This document shows, piece after piece, positions 12,801 to 22,180 of a stretch of DNA of 64,000 bases (position 1 is its first letter; each line of letters starts with the position of its first letter). The notes beneath the pieces were generated by a model, which saw nothing but the letters and a program-made list of their open reading frames with translations, had not been told where the DNA came from and did no database searches. Position numbers and translations under genes: made by a program. Origin of the DNA: Sthenelais limicola. Its lineage: Eukaryota; Annelida; Polychaeta; Phyllodocida; Sigalionidae. The stretch is taken from contig OW804099.1 of assembly GCA_942159475.1 (NCBI GenBank), positions 13,456,162 to 13,520,161 of the forward strand. Reading direction: 5' to 3'.

Positions 12801-13268
12801 CAACTCCATTTAAATTTGTTTCTGACTCCTGTTTCAATAGCTGAGATATCTTTGTTTCTTTCCACGAAAATAGCCATGGTTACTGGGCAACAGTTTTCCA
12901 ATTTCCTTGCGTTGTATGCCGTGGCAAAACCGGCAGCTTACACCAGTGTGTCCCTAGCAATGAACATTGAGGTCGGAATGGTGAACGGGGAGCGTGAGTT
13001 AAATGCAGGGCACCGGGTGCAACTCACTGCTCACCCGACCACAGTCCAAGGTCCAAGGAGGGGACCGCCACCGATTTTAGTTGCCTAGCAACAGCAAAGA
13101 GGGTACGTGTGCCACCGCATGTTAGCACGGCAAGGATATCTCAGATTACTCACTGTCACTGGGGCTATTTAAAGGCAGTTTTAAATGAAATAAAGCTTAT
13201 GGACGGAAATATCTTCAACAAAAGGGAAATTCGGATTTCCTTTGAAAAGAGGAAAAGTGGCATCTCTG
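9856..13268 (-). mobile_element. hAT-type DNA transposon, nearly intact, inserted in the array
   Basis: The left end reads CAGAGATGCCACT (9856-9868) and the right end reads AGTGGCATCTCTG (13256-13268), a perfect 13-bp terminal inverted repeat. Both ends are directly flanked by the same six bases, cacata (9850-9855 and 13269-13274), taken from the array unit 'accacatataatag'. Removing the element and one copy of cacata restores an ordinary array unit, so this is a clean insertion. The left subterminal region carries a GC-rich hairpin ('gcgccgtaggcgc', then 'cccctctaggggggtctg'). The single long gene inside is on the minus strand. CAG-starting ends fit hAT; the classical hAT target duplication is 8 bp, so 6 bp is a subgroup feature or a divergence worth noting. 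Confidence 0.9.
10460..12901 (-). CDS. hAT-superfamily transposase, 813 aa, uninterrupted
   Basis: A single open frame of 813 codons fills the transposon. Residues 58-90 form a BED-like zinc finger (C60, C63, H80, H86). A low-complexity Ser/Thr/Ala stretch follows (ASASASAS, encoded by a GCTAGT-type microsatellite near 12505-12540). The catalytic part then shows acidic candidates in 'NLDECTS' and 'CDSANYMRG'. The C-terminal dimerisation region has 'SPQVEQSFSAMNDI', the usual hAT 'S..VER.FS' position that carries the third acidic residue. No stop or frameshift breaks it, so the copy may be recent and possibly active. The start at 12901 is the first ATG; ATG at 12877 is an alternative. A broken relative lies at 37625-38230. 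Confidence 0.88.
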   Translation of the reverse strand: MENCCPVTMAIFVERNKDISAIETGVRNKFKWSWLTETDNIGDYLSDYIKKSDQPGKAYCSICDDYINYRSGGKKCLKDHAETKKHVRNRNIRMTNTQLPVSFKLFQTSNAGTSYSSTTSTDANASASASASRQGICNLPYGVAPNVHGANCCQMRQPPSRPNISMVDRESNMEGLFTYFTVQHGLPISMTDKLIALAVEASRDMPVLTSISMKRTCASYKLIDGIGRALHEELVNDLKATYFSINLDECTSTAHNKILTILVSYYSESQQQTVVKHYESISLITVNAQTVHDEVIKLLDRDKIPLDNLISVLCDSANYMRGKKNGFETKLRESAPQLLDIGGDVCHHAHNIVKYFCKYFDKHVEGFDDDIHSDFKWSPDLKDYLREICSFLGIKFLTPKKRISHRWLSALDATEPNVTMFQAYTLFYWAWLPDKDKATYDSIRKEIIKGLPAAYRKRLITIQSKCKLKKLTDDGKARKARIVKKVFYRGKTTRLLMNLYLEFLNQFKAFVLKFEKREPMMHRLNDEMIDLLKWLLCCFMKPQYLTGDNVFTLSPEKIKDESLHQKLNDIFAGVKCLKILKTEYHRDDKKKFLKTLKKAYIDTAIYTQKKFESSEVVKALSAIDPRAMGHYVGKKGLTSLTEHFKFVLKEEEEKLAVVVEIMKIHCDNSLPPLVVNDEYIRLDFWWREVFAGGKYPCLSRVIKACLSIFTSPQVEQSFSAMNDIITPKTNRLDVVTFSAIQSVRYELKSKGQTAIEYHHRENIQKDPVHQLQARYLQTAHSQYLKRLSQIQKQNLNVDNKEGPSNKKQKIPQI

Positions 13269-14882
13269 CACATATAATAGTGGATGTAGGGAGGTACAGT
13301 AAGGGGGAAATACAGGTTGGGTAAGAGAATACAATATATCTTGCCTTCCCCATGTACACTTGATGTACCACATATAATAGTGGATGTAGGGAGGTACAGT
13401 AAGGGGGAAATACAGGTTGGGTAAGAGAATAAAATATATCTTGCCCCATGTACACTTGATGTACCATGTATAATAGTGGATGTAGGGAGGTACAGTGAGG
13501 GGGAAATACAGGTTGGGTAAGAGAATAAAATATATCTTGCCTTCCCCATGTACACTTGATGTACCATGTATAATAGTGGATGTAGGGAGGTACAGTAAGG
13601 GGGAAATACAGGTTGGGTAAGAGAATACAATATATCTTGCCTCATGTACACTTGATGTACCATGTATAATAGTGGATGTAGGGAGGTACAGTGAGGGGGA
13701 AATACAGGTTGGGTAAGAGAATACAATATATCTTGCCTCATGTACACTTGATGTACCATGTATAATAGTGGATGTAGGGAGGTGCAGTAAGGGGGAAATA
13801 CAGGTTGGGTAAGAGAATACAATATATCTTGCCTTCCCCATGTACACTTGATGTACCATGTATAATAGTGGATGTAGGGAGGTACAGTAAGGAGGAAATA
13901 CAGGTTGGGTAAGAGAATAAAATATATCTTGCCTTCCCCATGTACACTTGATGTACCATGTATAATAGTGGATGTAGGGAGGTACAGTAAGGGGGAAATA
14001 CAGGTTGGGTAAGAGAATAAAATATATCTTGCCTTCCCCATGTACACTTGATGTACCATGTATAATAGTGGATGTAGGGAGGTAAGGGGGAAATACAGGT
14101 TGGGTAAGAGAATACAATATATCTTGCCTTCCCCATGTACACTTGATGTACCACATATAATAGTGGATGTAGGGAGGTACAGTAAGGGGGAAATACAGGT
14201 TGGGTAAGAGAATAAAATATATCTTGCCCCATGTACACTTGATGTACCATGTATAATAGTGGATGTAGGGAGGTACAGTAAGGGGGAAATACAGGTTGGG
14301 TAAGAGAATACAATATATCTTGCCTCATGTACACTTGATGTACCATGTATAATAGTGGATGTAGGGAGGTACAGTAAGGGGGAAATACAGGTTGGGTAAG
14401 AGAATACAATATATCTTGCCTTCCCCATGTACACTTGATGTACCATGTATAATAGTGGATGTAGGGAGGTACAGTAAGGGGGAAATACAGGTTGGGTAAG
14501 AGAATAAAATATATCTTGCCTTCCCCATGTACACTTGATGTACCATGTATAATAGTGGATGTAGGGAGGTACAGTAAGGGGGAAATACAGGTTGGGTAAG
14601 AGAATAAAATATATCTTGCCTTCCCCATGTACACTTGATGTACCATGTATAATAGTGGATGTAGGGAGGTAAGGGGGAAATACAGGTTGGGTAAGAGAAT
14701 AAAATATATCTTGCCTTCCCCATGTACACTTGATGTACCATGTATAATAGTGGATGTAGGGAGGTACAGTAAGGGGGAAATACAGGTTGGGTAAGAGAAT
14801 ACAATATATCTTGCCTCATGTACACTTGATGTACCATGTATAATAGTGGATGTAGGGAGGTACAGTAAGGGGGCATTACAGG
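13269..14882. repeat. 96/100-bp satellite-like array, right part (about 16 units)
   Basis: This is the continuation of the array at 6561-9849 beyond the transposon, with the same unit and the same length and point variants. Two units (near 14080 and 14665) lack the 'acagt' of 'ggtacagtaaggggg' and read 'ggtaaggggg', so the same deletion occurs twice about 590 bp apart, evidence for block duplication. The last unit ends 'agtaagggggcattacagga' near 14882. Confidence 0.95.
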
Positions 14883-15150
14883 AAATGAAGACTAAAATAA
14901 ATTTATACTACATATAAGTAGGTTGGGTAAGAGAATAAAATAAATCTTGTCAGCCCTTAAAAACATGCAAACCTGTGCCGTGGGAAGACCCTTCTATAGC
15001 TACCATGATAAGATGACCATGGCAAGGTAAGGACAAACAGGGCCTGGTAAGCAAAATACCTTAAAGAAACTGCACCAATGGCAGCACTTACTAGTCTGAC
15101 TTGTTCATTGCCACTAGAGCATTAAGATTCACATAAAGGGAGAACTTCCG
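14883..15150. repeat. Array-flanking repeat segment
   Basis: After the last unit comes 'aaatgaagactaaaataaat', one diverged half unit, and a roughly 210-bp segment starting 'cttgtcagcccttaaaaa' and ending 'gcattaagattcacataa'. The same segment occurs with few changes at 25262-25480, and its left part recurs at 32080-32180 and 19570-19600. It marks the junction between the repeat units and downstream sequence in several copies. Confidence 0.8.
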
Positions 15151-15350
15151 GTTCCGGTTCTACACCAGACCACTAGAGGAAAGCTCTCGTTTTTTTCCAG
15201 CCCAAATTAAGGACTGATTTTGACAAGTACCCCCAAACAAGTCCCGAAAGATTCGTAAATCTTCAAGGAACACACAGGAATACTCCAGTTAAACAGTCAC
15301 GCTAAGAGAAAGGTATATCTTGAACTTTCAATTTCACCTAATGGACACTC

Positions 15351-16672
15351 GTGGTAGGGCGCCATTTTCCTGGCTACTCCAGGGCCCCATCGGTGACTCG
15401 GGAGTACACAGTAGAGAATCACTCGGCACTCACATACTTCGGATTGAATGACAAGAGCACAGCAAAAGTGAATCACATCCTAATTTTATACTCTAAAATA
15501 GTGACTTTCGTAGCAAAAAGTCAGAGCAGCTCGTTCAAACTCTCAGGACTCAAAGAAAGTGAAGATTCCTTCCCTACGGAGGTAGAGATGGAGGAAGCAG
15601 GCCCTTCAGATACAGAACAGGTTAGCGAGGTGGAGGAAAGTTCAGAGTCGGACGAATCTTCGGATGATGATGGACCGGACCTCTCCGAGGCCCCTCAGTA
15701 TATGATAAACCTGTTCCAAAGCTTATCCTCCCAAATGAAAAAAGGCTCAAAAAGGATACAGAATGAAAAAAGCCCAGAAAGTACTGCAAAAAAATCAAGT
15801 AACCCTAACAGAAGACAATGTAAAAAGGGACAAAGACATAAACGCAATACGAAGGAAGGCAAATAGACAGGACACAAGATATCAAAACCCTAAAAGATGA
15901 GGCAGTAATGAAAACCGACAAGGAATTCCAAGCACTCGTCCAAGGGGCAGAAGCCAAAGTCGAAGAAAAAATACAAATGGATGTCGAGACAAATGCTCAT
16001 ATACTCATCTTAGAAGGAGTAAACAGTGGTCGAAATAAGGTGAAAAAATAGGTTGCCCGCCCGGGCAAGCTACTGACATAGTCAGGTTGCCCGCCAGAAT
16101 TTCTGGTTGCCCTGAGAAATGACACAATTGATTACATAAAGGACAAAATGGGTTGCCCAGGCGGGCAAGCTCATGGCCAAAACAGCTTGCCCGCCACAAT
16201 TTTTACTTGCCAAATGGCCCGGGCAAGCTCTTATTTCGATCACTGGTAAAAGTAGTCGAAGATGAAAAAGAAAATAACTTAAAGAGACATGGTCATCAAT
16301 GTGTTTGGCGGTATTATGGGCACTGAAAGTGAAGGCATCGCAGAGGTCTTCCGGATGGGGAAAGGGGCCCAGGCCCCCATCAAATAAGTCTTTGAAACCG
16401 TCGAGCACACCATAGAAGTGTGGAACAAACGTGCCAACTTGAAAAACCAAGACAAAGTTGAAGGAAAGAAACCACTATATATCAAGCAGGACCTTCCCCT
16501 CAAACTGAGAGAAAGGATCCATAGGGCTAACATTGTAGTTAAAGCCGCGCATGCAGCGGGCAAGAAAGCGTTCAATAACAATGGTAATGTCAAAATAGGC
16601 AATATCACCAATGCCCATAACTGTTTAGAAACCTTACCAACCAAATTCACACTTAGCTTTGACAGTGACAGG
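15351..16672 (+). pseudogene. Retroelement ORF1, copy 1 (NADAR part missing)
   Basis: A likely start ATG at 15588 opens a very acidic, serine-rich N-terminus followed by a basic coiled region. After frameshifts the pieces continue with 'AHILILEGV' (15990-16020, start of an L1-ORF1-like RRM), 'EVFRMGKGAQAPIK' (about 16340-16385), and 'QDLPLKLRERI...GNVKIGNI...LETLPTKFTL' (16488-16655). The same order is seen in the copy at 19650-20520. The copy is broken by several frameshifts, by a stop near 16386, and by a 222-bp MITE at 16024-16245. It stops before the NADAR region, where YqaJ-family sequence begins. It lies downstream of the large 96-bp array. Confidence 0.75.
16024..16245. mobile_element. 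MITE with CAGTG ends inside ORF1 copy 1
   Basis: The 222-bp insert begins CAGTGGTCGAAATAAG and ends CTTATTTCGATCACTG, a 16-bp inverted repeat with one mismatch. The directly repeated gtaaa (16019-16023 and 16246-16250) gives a 5-bp target duplication. Its interior repeats 'ttgcccg' and 'cgggcaagc' motifs in both orientations, giving strong secondary structure. Removing it restores the reading of ORF1 across the site. It resembles non-autonomous hAT elements, though 8 bp is the classical hAT duplication length. Confidence 0.85.
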
Positions 16673-16744
16673 CTTCTTTGATGTAGATGCTTTTTCTTTG
16701 GACCCGCCTCAGCTGGAAGCAAAATGCGTTTGCATCTTCTCAAC

Positions 16745-17481
16745 AATAACCAACCATTACCACCCAAAACAGCTCAAAAATCTTTGAGACAGTGACCAGG
16801 GAACAAGCTTTATCTCCTGTGTGGCATGAGCATCGTAGAGGACGAATTACAGCTTCTGTTATCTATGATGTATGTTTGGCATCTGACTTCAATGCCAGAA
16901 ATGCTTACTTTGACAATGTTAAACCGAACCATGAAGTCTTTTCATTGTCTGACTCAGGGTTAGTTGTACCACCACAAACACCGTATATTGGAGCCTCTCC
17001 CGATGGTATTATAAATTGTAAATGCTGTGGAAAGGGAGTGCTGGAAATTAAATGTCCCTTCAAGTACAGAGCGAAATTAGAAGGTTTTGAAAATGATGGT
17101 TCTTTCTGTCTTTCCAGTTCAGGTGTTTTAAAGGATACCCATTGATATTATTATCAGGTCCAAACTCAAATGTATGCCTGTGATGTAGGGTATAGTGATT
17201 TTGTTGTCTGGACCACAACAAATCCTGAGAAATCAGGAATTTATCGATGAAACACTCAAAAGAGTTAGTACTTTTTCAAGAAATACACCCTCTCTGAGAT
17301 TGTTACCAGGAAAAATGATGTTAACCAGACCCGCAACACAATCTGTTTCAGTTGTGATAGGGGTAAATTTGGCAAAATTATATTTTGTACCACTGAAAGA
17401 TGCCATAAAATGTACCACTATGAATGTGTAGGGTTGAAGCACATGAGGAAAAGCTGGGTTTGCCAAAATTGTGATAAGTAG
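16745..17481 (+). pseudogene. YqaJ-like nuclease domain plus PHD finger, broken
   Basis: A 5'-truncated reading begins near 16745 and shows YqaJ recombinase/exonuclease motifs: 'HEHRRGRITASV' (about 16822-16860), 'IGASPDG' (near 16990) and 'VLEIKCPFKYR' (near 17040), carrying the E-x-K pair of this nuclease fold. An in-frame TGA at 17143 is followed in the same frame by 'YYYQVQTQMYACDV' and 'SDFVVWTT', which are conserved in the family, so this is a true nonsense mutation. After a further frameshift, 17328-17481 encodes a complete PHD finger (CFSC...C..C..YHYEC...WVCQNC) and a stop. In related invertebrate proteins YqaJ and PHD follow a SWIM finger, and SWIM-family members occur at 26216-27202 and 47851-56615. 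Confidence 0.8.
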
Positions 17482-18010
17482 ATCTTGCAAATGGTACTTC
17501 TTATGCATTGCGAGGATTGGGATTAACACTAACTCTTATTACTGTTGTAAAGTTGTCAATATATTCATTAGTTAACGTTTTCTTTCAAATCATAGTAGCT
17601 GTGTCATAACAATAAAAATTACTCATTATGATAATGGAATTATGCTTTATTCTAAGAGACACAAATGTCATTCATAATTCAGAGGACACATCTTGAGACA
17701 AAGGATTGCTTTCAATGGTGTCCAAAATGGGTTCCTTATTCTTAACACAAATCGATGAGTCATTAATATTCGAACACAGAAACTTCATGTGCGTTTTGTA
17801 ATCAAGTGAACTGAGCTCCTTTATTGAACAATAAAACTCTTAGTAAAAACGGATATCCTTCTTATTTTGGTTCATATTTAGATAATATATACCCGAAATG
17901 AAGATTACATTCGACCTTAAGCATGTATCAAATCGTGCATGCAATAATGCATGTTCTGATGAACTTCCTACGTCATTTTAAACATTGTCCTCCTAATAAG
18001 GGGAGCATAT
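17482..18010. other. AT-rich spacer, no gene seen
   Basis: The stretch between the YqaJ-PHD pseudogene and the LINE fragment has no supported coding sequence. A palindromic 'taagcatgtatcaaatcgtgcatgcaataatgcatg' lies near 17920-17955. Confidence 0.4.
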
Positions 18011-18013
18011 CCT

Positions 18014-18725
18014 CTCGCCTACATGCAGAAGACCCTAAACATCATCACTGACATAGTACATAGAATTGGCTTCGACCTGTCCCCCTCCAAGACCAAGGCC
18101 ATGACCGTTGGCAGCCACCCACCAACTGGCAACCTACATATAGATGGGCTACCGGTACACTGGGTCAACACACACCTTCCTAGGAGTCACCATCGACTGG
18201 CAGCTCACATTTGTCCCACAGGCCAAGAAAGCCACCAGGGCAGCCAATCACAGTCTTCACCCACTCAGGATCCTTGCTGCAATGCCCGGAGGACCTGGAC
18301 CTAGGCTCCTCAACATCTTCGTGAAGGCGACTGTCATAACAATCCTGGACTACGGAGGGGTTGTCCTGCCGCTAGCTTGTTCCACAGCCAAAAACAAGCT
18401 TCAAACTGTCTATAACAAGGCGGCCAAGATGATATTTCAACTCCCCCCCACACCCCCCTTGACCATTACGGATGGCCTCCTTCAGGAGACTGGCATCATG
18501 CCCATGGCTACACAACAAAAGCCACAGGCCATCTTTCTTGAGGACAAGATCGCTAGAAACCCCCTTCACCTACTCCACCGGAACATATGCACTGAGTACG
18601 CCGGGGATCATTCCCTCTACACAAACCACACTTGGGCATGCATGGCGGCGGCGCATCATTGCGCAGTTGGACTACTGCCTGTCTACAACTTCCAGCCCAC
18701 AACCCCACAATATATCCCATATATA
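18014..18725 (+). pseudogene. LINE reverse transcriptase C-terminal (thumb) fragment
   Basis: The reading 'GFDLSPSKTKAMTVG' (18065-18110), then, after a frameshift near 18170, 'FLGVTIDWQLTFVPQAKKA' and 'ILDYGGVVLPLA', is the classic sequence between the reverse-transcriptase palm and thumb of I/Jockey-type non-LTR retrotransposons. It is followed by 'KLQTVYNKAAKMI'. The same family recurs at 23724-24960, where an RNase H domain follows. The 5' palm with the catalytic aspartates is missing here. Downstream at 18940-19040 the sequence ends in 'gggttgaggcaaacaacaaa' and an A-run, a plausible LINE 3' end. Confidence 0.8.
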
Positions 18726-19059
18726 TAATATATATACCCTGGAGCTGCTACAACATCAATGCAGAGACAAACACTTCGCTAGCAACGCCGCCCAGAACCC
18801 GGACTTTGTCAAAGACTACTACAAAGTCCTTATCAGAGCAGAGCACCGCAGGACAGGCCACACTACTACACAGATGGATCGCTCATACCTGGTGTTGGAG
18901 CATGCCACTAGGGTTCCATAGGGCTTCGCCCTAGAATGTCAAGCCAACCCTTAAGGAAGAGCAAACCTGGGTTGAGGCAAACAACAAACAAATTTATGCT
19001 GAACTAGTATAGAAAAAGTATAGAATTAAAAAAAAAAGAAACCCCAAATATCGGCATAC

Positions 19060-19605
19060 TCGGACAGGGTAAGAAAGAAAGTTGGGTTTATTTTAAGAAC
19101 AAATACAAATGATTGAGTTAGGTAAGAAAGGAAAACAATCTTGCCTCTCCCACCTGTCCTCCATGTACACTTGTGTTATATGTACCACCTATAAGAGTGG
19201 ATGTTAGATAAGAAAGGAAAACAATCTTGCCTCTCCCACCTGTCCTCCATGTACACTTGTGTTATATGTACCACCTATAATAGTGGATGTTAGGTAAGAA
19301 AGGAAAACAATCTTGCCTCTCCCACCCGTCCCATGTACACTTGATGTACCATGTATAATAGTGGATGTAGGGAGGTGTAGTAAGGGGGAAATACACGAAA
19401 TGAAGACTAAAATAAATTTATACTACATATAAGTAGGTTGGGTAAGAGAATAAAATATATCTTGCCTTCCCTCATGTACACTTGATGTACCATGTACAGG
19501 AAATGAAGAGTAAAGTAGAAGATGGTGTATTTATACTACATATAAGTAGGTTGGGTAAGTGAATAAAATAAATCTTGTCAGCCCTTAAAAAAACAGCTTT
19601 GGCCA
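19060..19605. repeat. Leader plus monomer units upstream of ORF1 copy 2
   Basis: A leader 'catactcggacagggtaaga' is followed by three units of about 87-90 bp ('ggtaagaaaggaaaacaatc' plus 'ttgcctctcccacc' plus 'gtacacttgtgttatatgta'), related to the 96-bp array unit. A 96-bp-type unit and two 'tgaaga(c/g)taaa...tactacatataagtaggttg' segments come next. The leader recurs at 29430 ('catactcagagcggggtaag'), again just before units and an ORF1. The constant order leader, units, ORF1 suggests these are 5' untranslated monomers of the retroelement. Confidence 0.75.
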
Positions 19606-19619
19606 AAAAGGTTGAAGTC

Positions 19620-20515
19620 TTCAGTCAACATTAAAAGGGACAACCACACAGGAGCCATAAGAAAGAAAGTGGTCAAATTAGAAATGGATGTTAAAGGAGT
19701 GAAAGATGATGCAGTCCTTAAAACAAACAAGGATTATCACACCTTGGTTCAAGGGGCTGAGGCGAGGTAGGAGAAGATACAAGCGGAGGTGGAGTTCAAT
19801 GCCCACAAACTAATACTAGAAGGTATTAAAGCAGAGAAAGATGAGAATGAGACGGTTTTGAAGAGAAAAGTTGAAAATGTATTACAAGGAATAATGGGAA
19901 CAACATGTGAAGGGATTGTCGAGGTCTTCCGTATGGGAACTGATGGCAACGCCCCCATTAAAGTAGTATCCGAATCTTGCGAAAACACCAGGAATTAGCA
20001 GACAGTAAAAAACGGTTGTATGTTAAGCAGGACCTCCCTTACGAGCTAAGAGCTAGAATACAACGAGCTAATAATGTGGTGAAGGCCACAAGGAAGGCCG
20101 GGAAAAAAGCTTTCAACAATAATGGCAATGTGAAAATTGGAAACATAACATATGATCATGACAAACTGGAGACACTTCCAACAAAGTTCACCCTCAGTAA
20201 TCTTTCCAAGAAAGAATCGCTCCATACATTTGTTTCCTTCACGAAAGAGAATCCTCTTTCTAATCTATACCCTTCACCCTTCTATATGGACAAAAAGACC
20301 TTTCAGCATGTAGAACGGTTCCTTGCGTACTGGAGGGCCCGTATTGGCAAGGATCCTCTAAAAGCTGAGTACGTTATGAAGCAGTCAGATCCAGCAGCAG
20401 CGACAAGAGTTCCCAATTAATTTAAAAGAGGTGAAATTGAGGCAACATGGGAAAGAAGGAGGGCGGAGCTGCTCATTCAAGGGCCAAAGCCTCCCAGTGA
20501 GGGCCAAATACAGGA
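19620..20515 (+). pseudogene. Retroelement ORF1 with NADAR domain, copy 2
   Basis: The reading starts in a coiled-coil (about 19640-19790, with a stop at 19768). It continues through 'LILEGIKAEKDENE' and 'VEVFRMGTDGNAPIK' (an L1-ORF1-type RRM, 19800-19965) and, after a frameshift near 19975, into 'QDLPYELRARIQRANNVV' and 'GNVKIGNITYDHDKLETLP' (20025-20185). From 20208 it runs into a NADAR/YbiA-like domain: 'FTKENPLSNLYPSPF' (the family's S-P-L-S-N-F/L-Y motif), 'VERFLAY' (the conserved glutamate), 'DPLKAEYVMKQSDP', then after a stop near 20418 'WERRRAEL'. NADAR proteins act on ADP-ribose-type substrates; what one does on a retroelement protein is unknown. Confidence 0.8.
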
Positions 20516-20579
20516 GATGAAGAATAAAGTAGATGGTGTAGAGCTAGATTCTAACCACTTTTAAAGCCAACACAAAGCA

Positions 20580-21125
20580 TTTCAACCACAAATAAGTCGG
20601 TTGTGGGGAGGTACACTGAGGGGCAAATACAGGAGATGATATGTATTTATACTACATATAAGTAGGTTGGGTATGAGATAAGGGACAGAATCCAAAGGGC
20701 TAATCTGGTAGTCAAAGCAGCTCGAGCTGCCAAAAAAAGTGCCTATAATGACATGGGGAGAGTGAGGATAGGCAAAGTCAGATATCCCCATAACAAGCTA
20801 GATGCAGTTCCAACTGAAATTTCCCCAAGAGAGTCTCAGGAAGTGCTAGTGTTTCTAGGAGGTTCATACATATGAAACAATACTTAGCTTACTCCAGACC
20901 CAGAGTCGAGAAAAATGCCATTAAGGCAAAGTATGTGATGGATGAAACAGACCCCATGAAGTGTAAGGCAGTCCTTGACGAATTCAAGAGAGACTGCACA
21001 GGCACAGAGTGGGAAAAAAGGAGATCGGAGATTCTTAATACAGGACTATGAGCCAAGTTGGAGAGTAACGAGGCTGTAAAGAACTATTTGCTGGAAGCTA
21101 GGGGAAGTGACAAAGAACAAGACAT
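20580..21125 (+). pseudogene. Retroelement ORF1 with NADAR domain, copy 3
   Basis: A short remnant of repeat units (20580-20670, 'ggttgtggggaggtacactg' and 'tactacatataagtaggttg') is joined directly to ORF1 sequence. 'EIRDRIQRANLVVKAARAA' and 'RVRIGKVRYPHNKLDAVP' (20674-20815) are the C-terminal RNA-binding part. The NADAR region follows in pieces: 'VLVFLGGS' (20835-20865), 'MKQYLAYSRP' (20872-20905), 'KYVMDETDPMKCKAVLDEF', 'EWEKRRSEIL' (near 21010) and 'NYLLEARGS' (near 21085). In this copy the usual glutamate of 'M-E-Q-Y' is a lysine, so the domain would be inactive even without its frameshift and the in-frame TGA at 21049. Confidence 0.78.
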
Positions 21126-21129
21126 GGGG

Positions 21130-21360
21130 CATTGGCCTCTCGCTCTATGACCCCTAGAACCTCTGTCATGTCATGGTGTAGACCTATAGAGGTTGGAGTG
21201 AGGCTCCCAGATCTCTCAGCCAATACCTGTTACTAAGAATAAATACTACACATCCAACCTCCATACTGTGTGGGTGTGTTCCTTATTGTGGGATCTAATA
21301 CAGAGTATATCACATAATCTTTGTGATATAACATTGGTGGAGAACCAGGCTTCGGCTGGT
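21130..21360 (+). repeat. Possible LTR end with primer-binding-site-like motif
   Basis: A segment with 'aataaatactacacatccaa' and 'gtgatataacattggtggag' is followed by 'aacca'. The phrase 'aacattggtggagaacca' occurs again at 32743-32760, each time after a TG-rich, polyadenylation-signal-bearing stretch. This layout resembles the 3' edge of an LTR followed by a tRNA-type primer binding site. LTR starts and target duplications are not defined. Confidence 0.4.
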
Positions 21361-22180
21361 GCATTTCATAGGATATTTCATATATTCATAGGATATTTTT
21401 GTTGAAATCTGGATTTAAAAACAGACCATGCAGTTGTTTGGTTAGTAAGGTGACTGCCTTTGCTATACACAGGAGCAAAGGCAGTGCATATGAGTTTACC
21501 TTATGACCTACTTCTGCCACCCTACTCATCTATGTATACATATACTCAATACATGTTGCAGTCCTTTCCTCAGAGTTTGGGGAACTTCAGACTTCAGTGA
21601 AGAACTTTTCACACATGTATCACCTACCTTCTGCTTCTTTTCTACTCAAGATCTATTCGTAAAAGTGGAGGGGAAGGAATAATGACAGTTTATTGAAGGA
21701 TGAAGTTTCTGTGTAGGCCAGTGTGTGTGTTGTAAATAGGGAACTGGGGAGATGTTGCTTGCCTGCCCTCCCTAGTAACTCCTACTCCTACTCCTTAGAG
21801 TAAGGGGCACTCTTTGCATTGCAATGCAGTGTGGCCTAGTTTTAGCTCTGGAAATAACAGATAGAGCTATGGGAGTTTAATATAGCAAAGCTTGGGAGGC
21901 ATTGCCTGTCTCCCCTCCCTCACTCCTTCCTACAGTCATCACTCTTCAGCTAGACCTTGCAGTGTGGAGAGGATGTCCGTGGTGTGTTTCCTTTATTTAC
22001 ATCAACACTACCCAAGGATATAGACTTGCAATGGACCCAATTAAATGACTTTTTATATATTACTTTTTATTTATTTAAAATCACCAGAAGGGACAATAGA
22101 CGCTAATTAATTTAATCTGATACAATATTTGAATAGACTACAATATTAACCATTAAGGGCGATTTTTCTGACTTTTATAC
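21361..22180. other. No gene recognised
   Basis: Mixed DNA with short simple repeats ('actcctactcctactcctta' near 21780). If the LTR-like edge upstream is real, this could be decayed internal or flanking sequence. No coding or structural evidence. Confidence 0.4.

Noticed and set aside
13181..14876. Further antisense repeat-protein frames in the right half of the array
   Set aside because: Same explanation. One runs into unrelated transposon-end sequence, as expected for a by-product.
15695..15877. Minus-strand Cys/Phe/Leu-rich frame
   Set aside because: Antisense to the acidic and basic N-terminus of ORF1 copy 1.
16279..16767. Minus-strand 162-codon hydrophobic frame
   Set aside because: It is antisense to ORF1 copy 1, which matches the other ORF1 copies on the plus strand.
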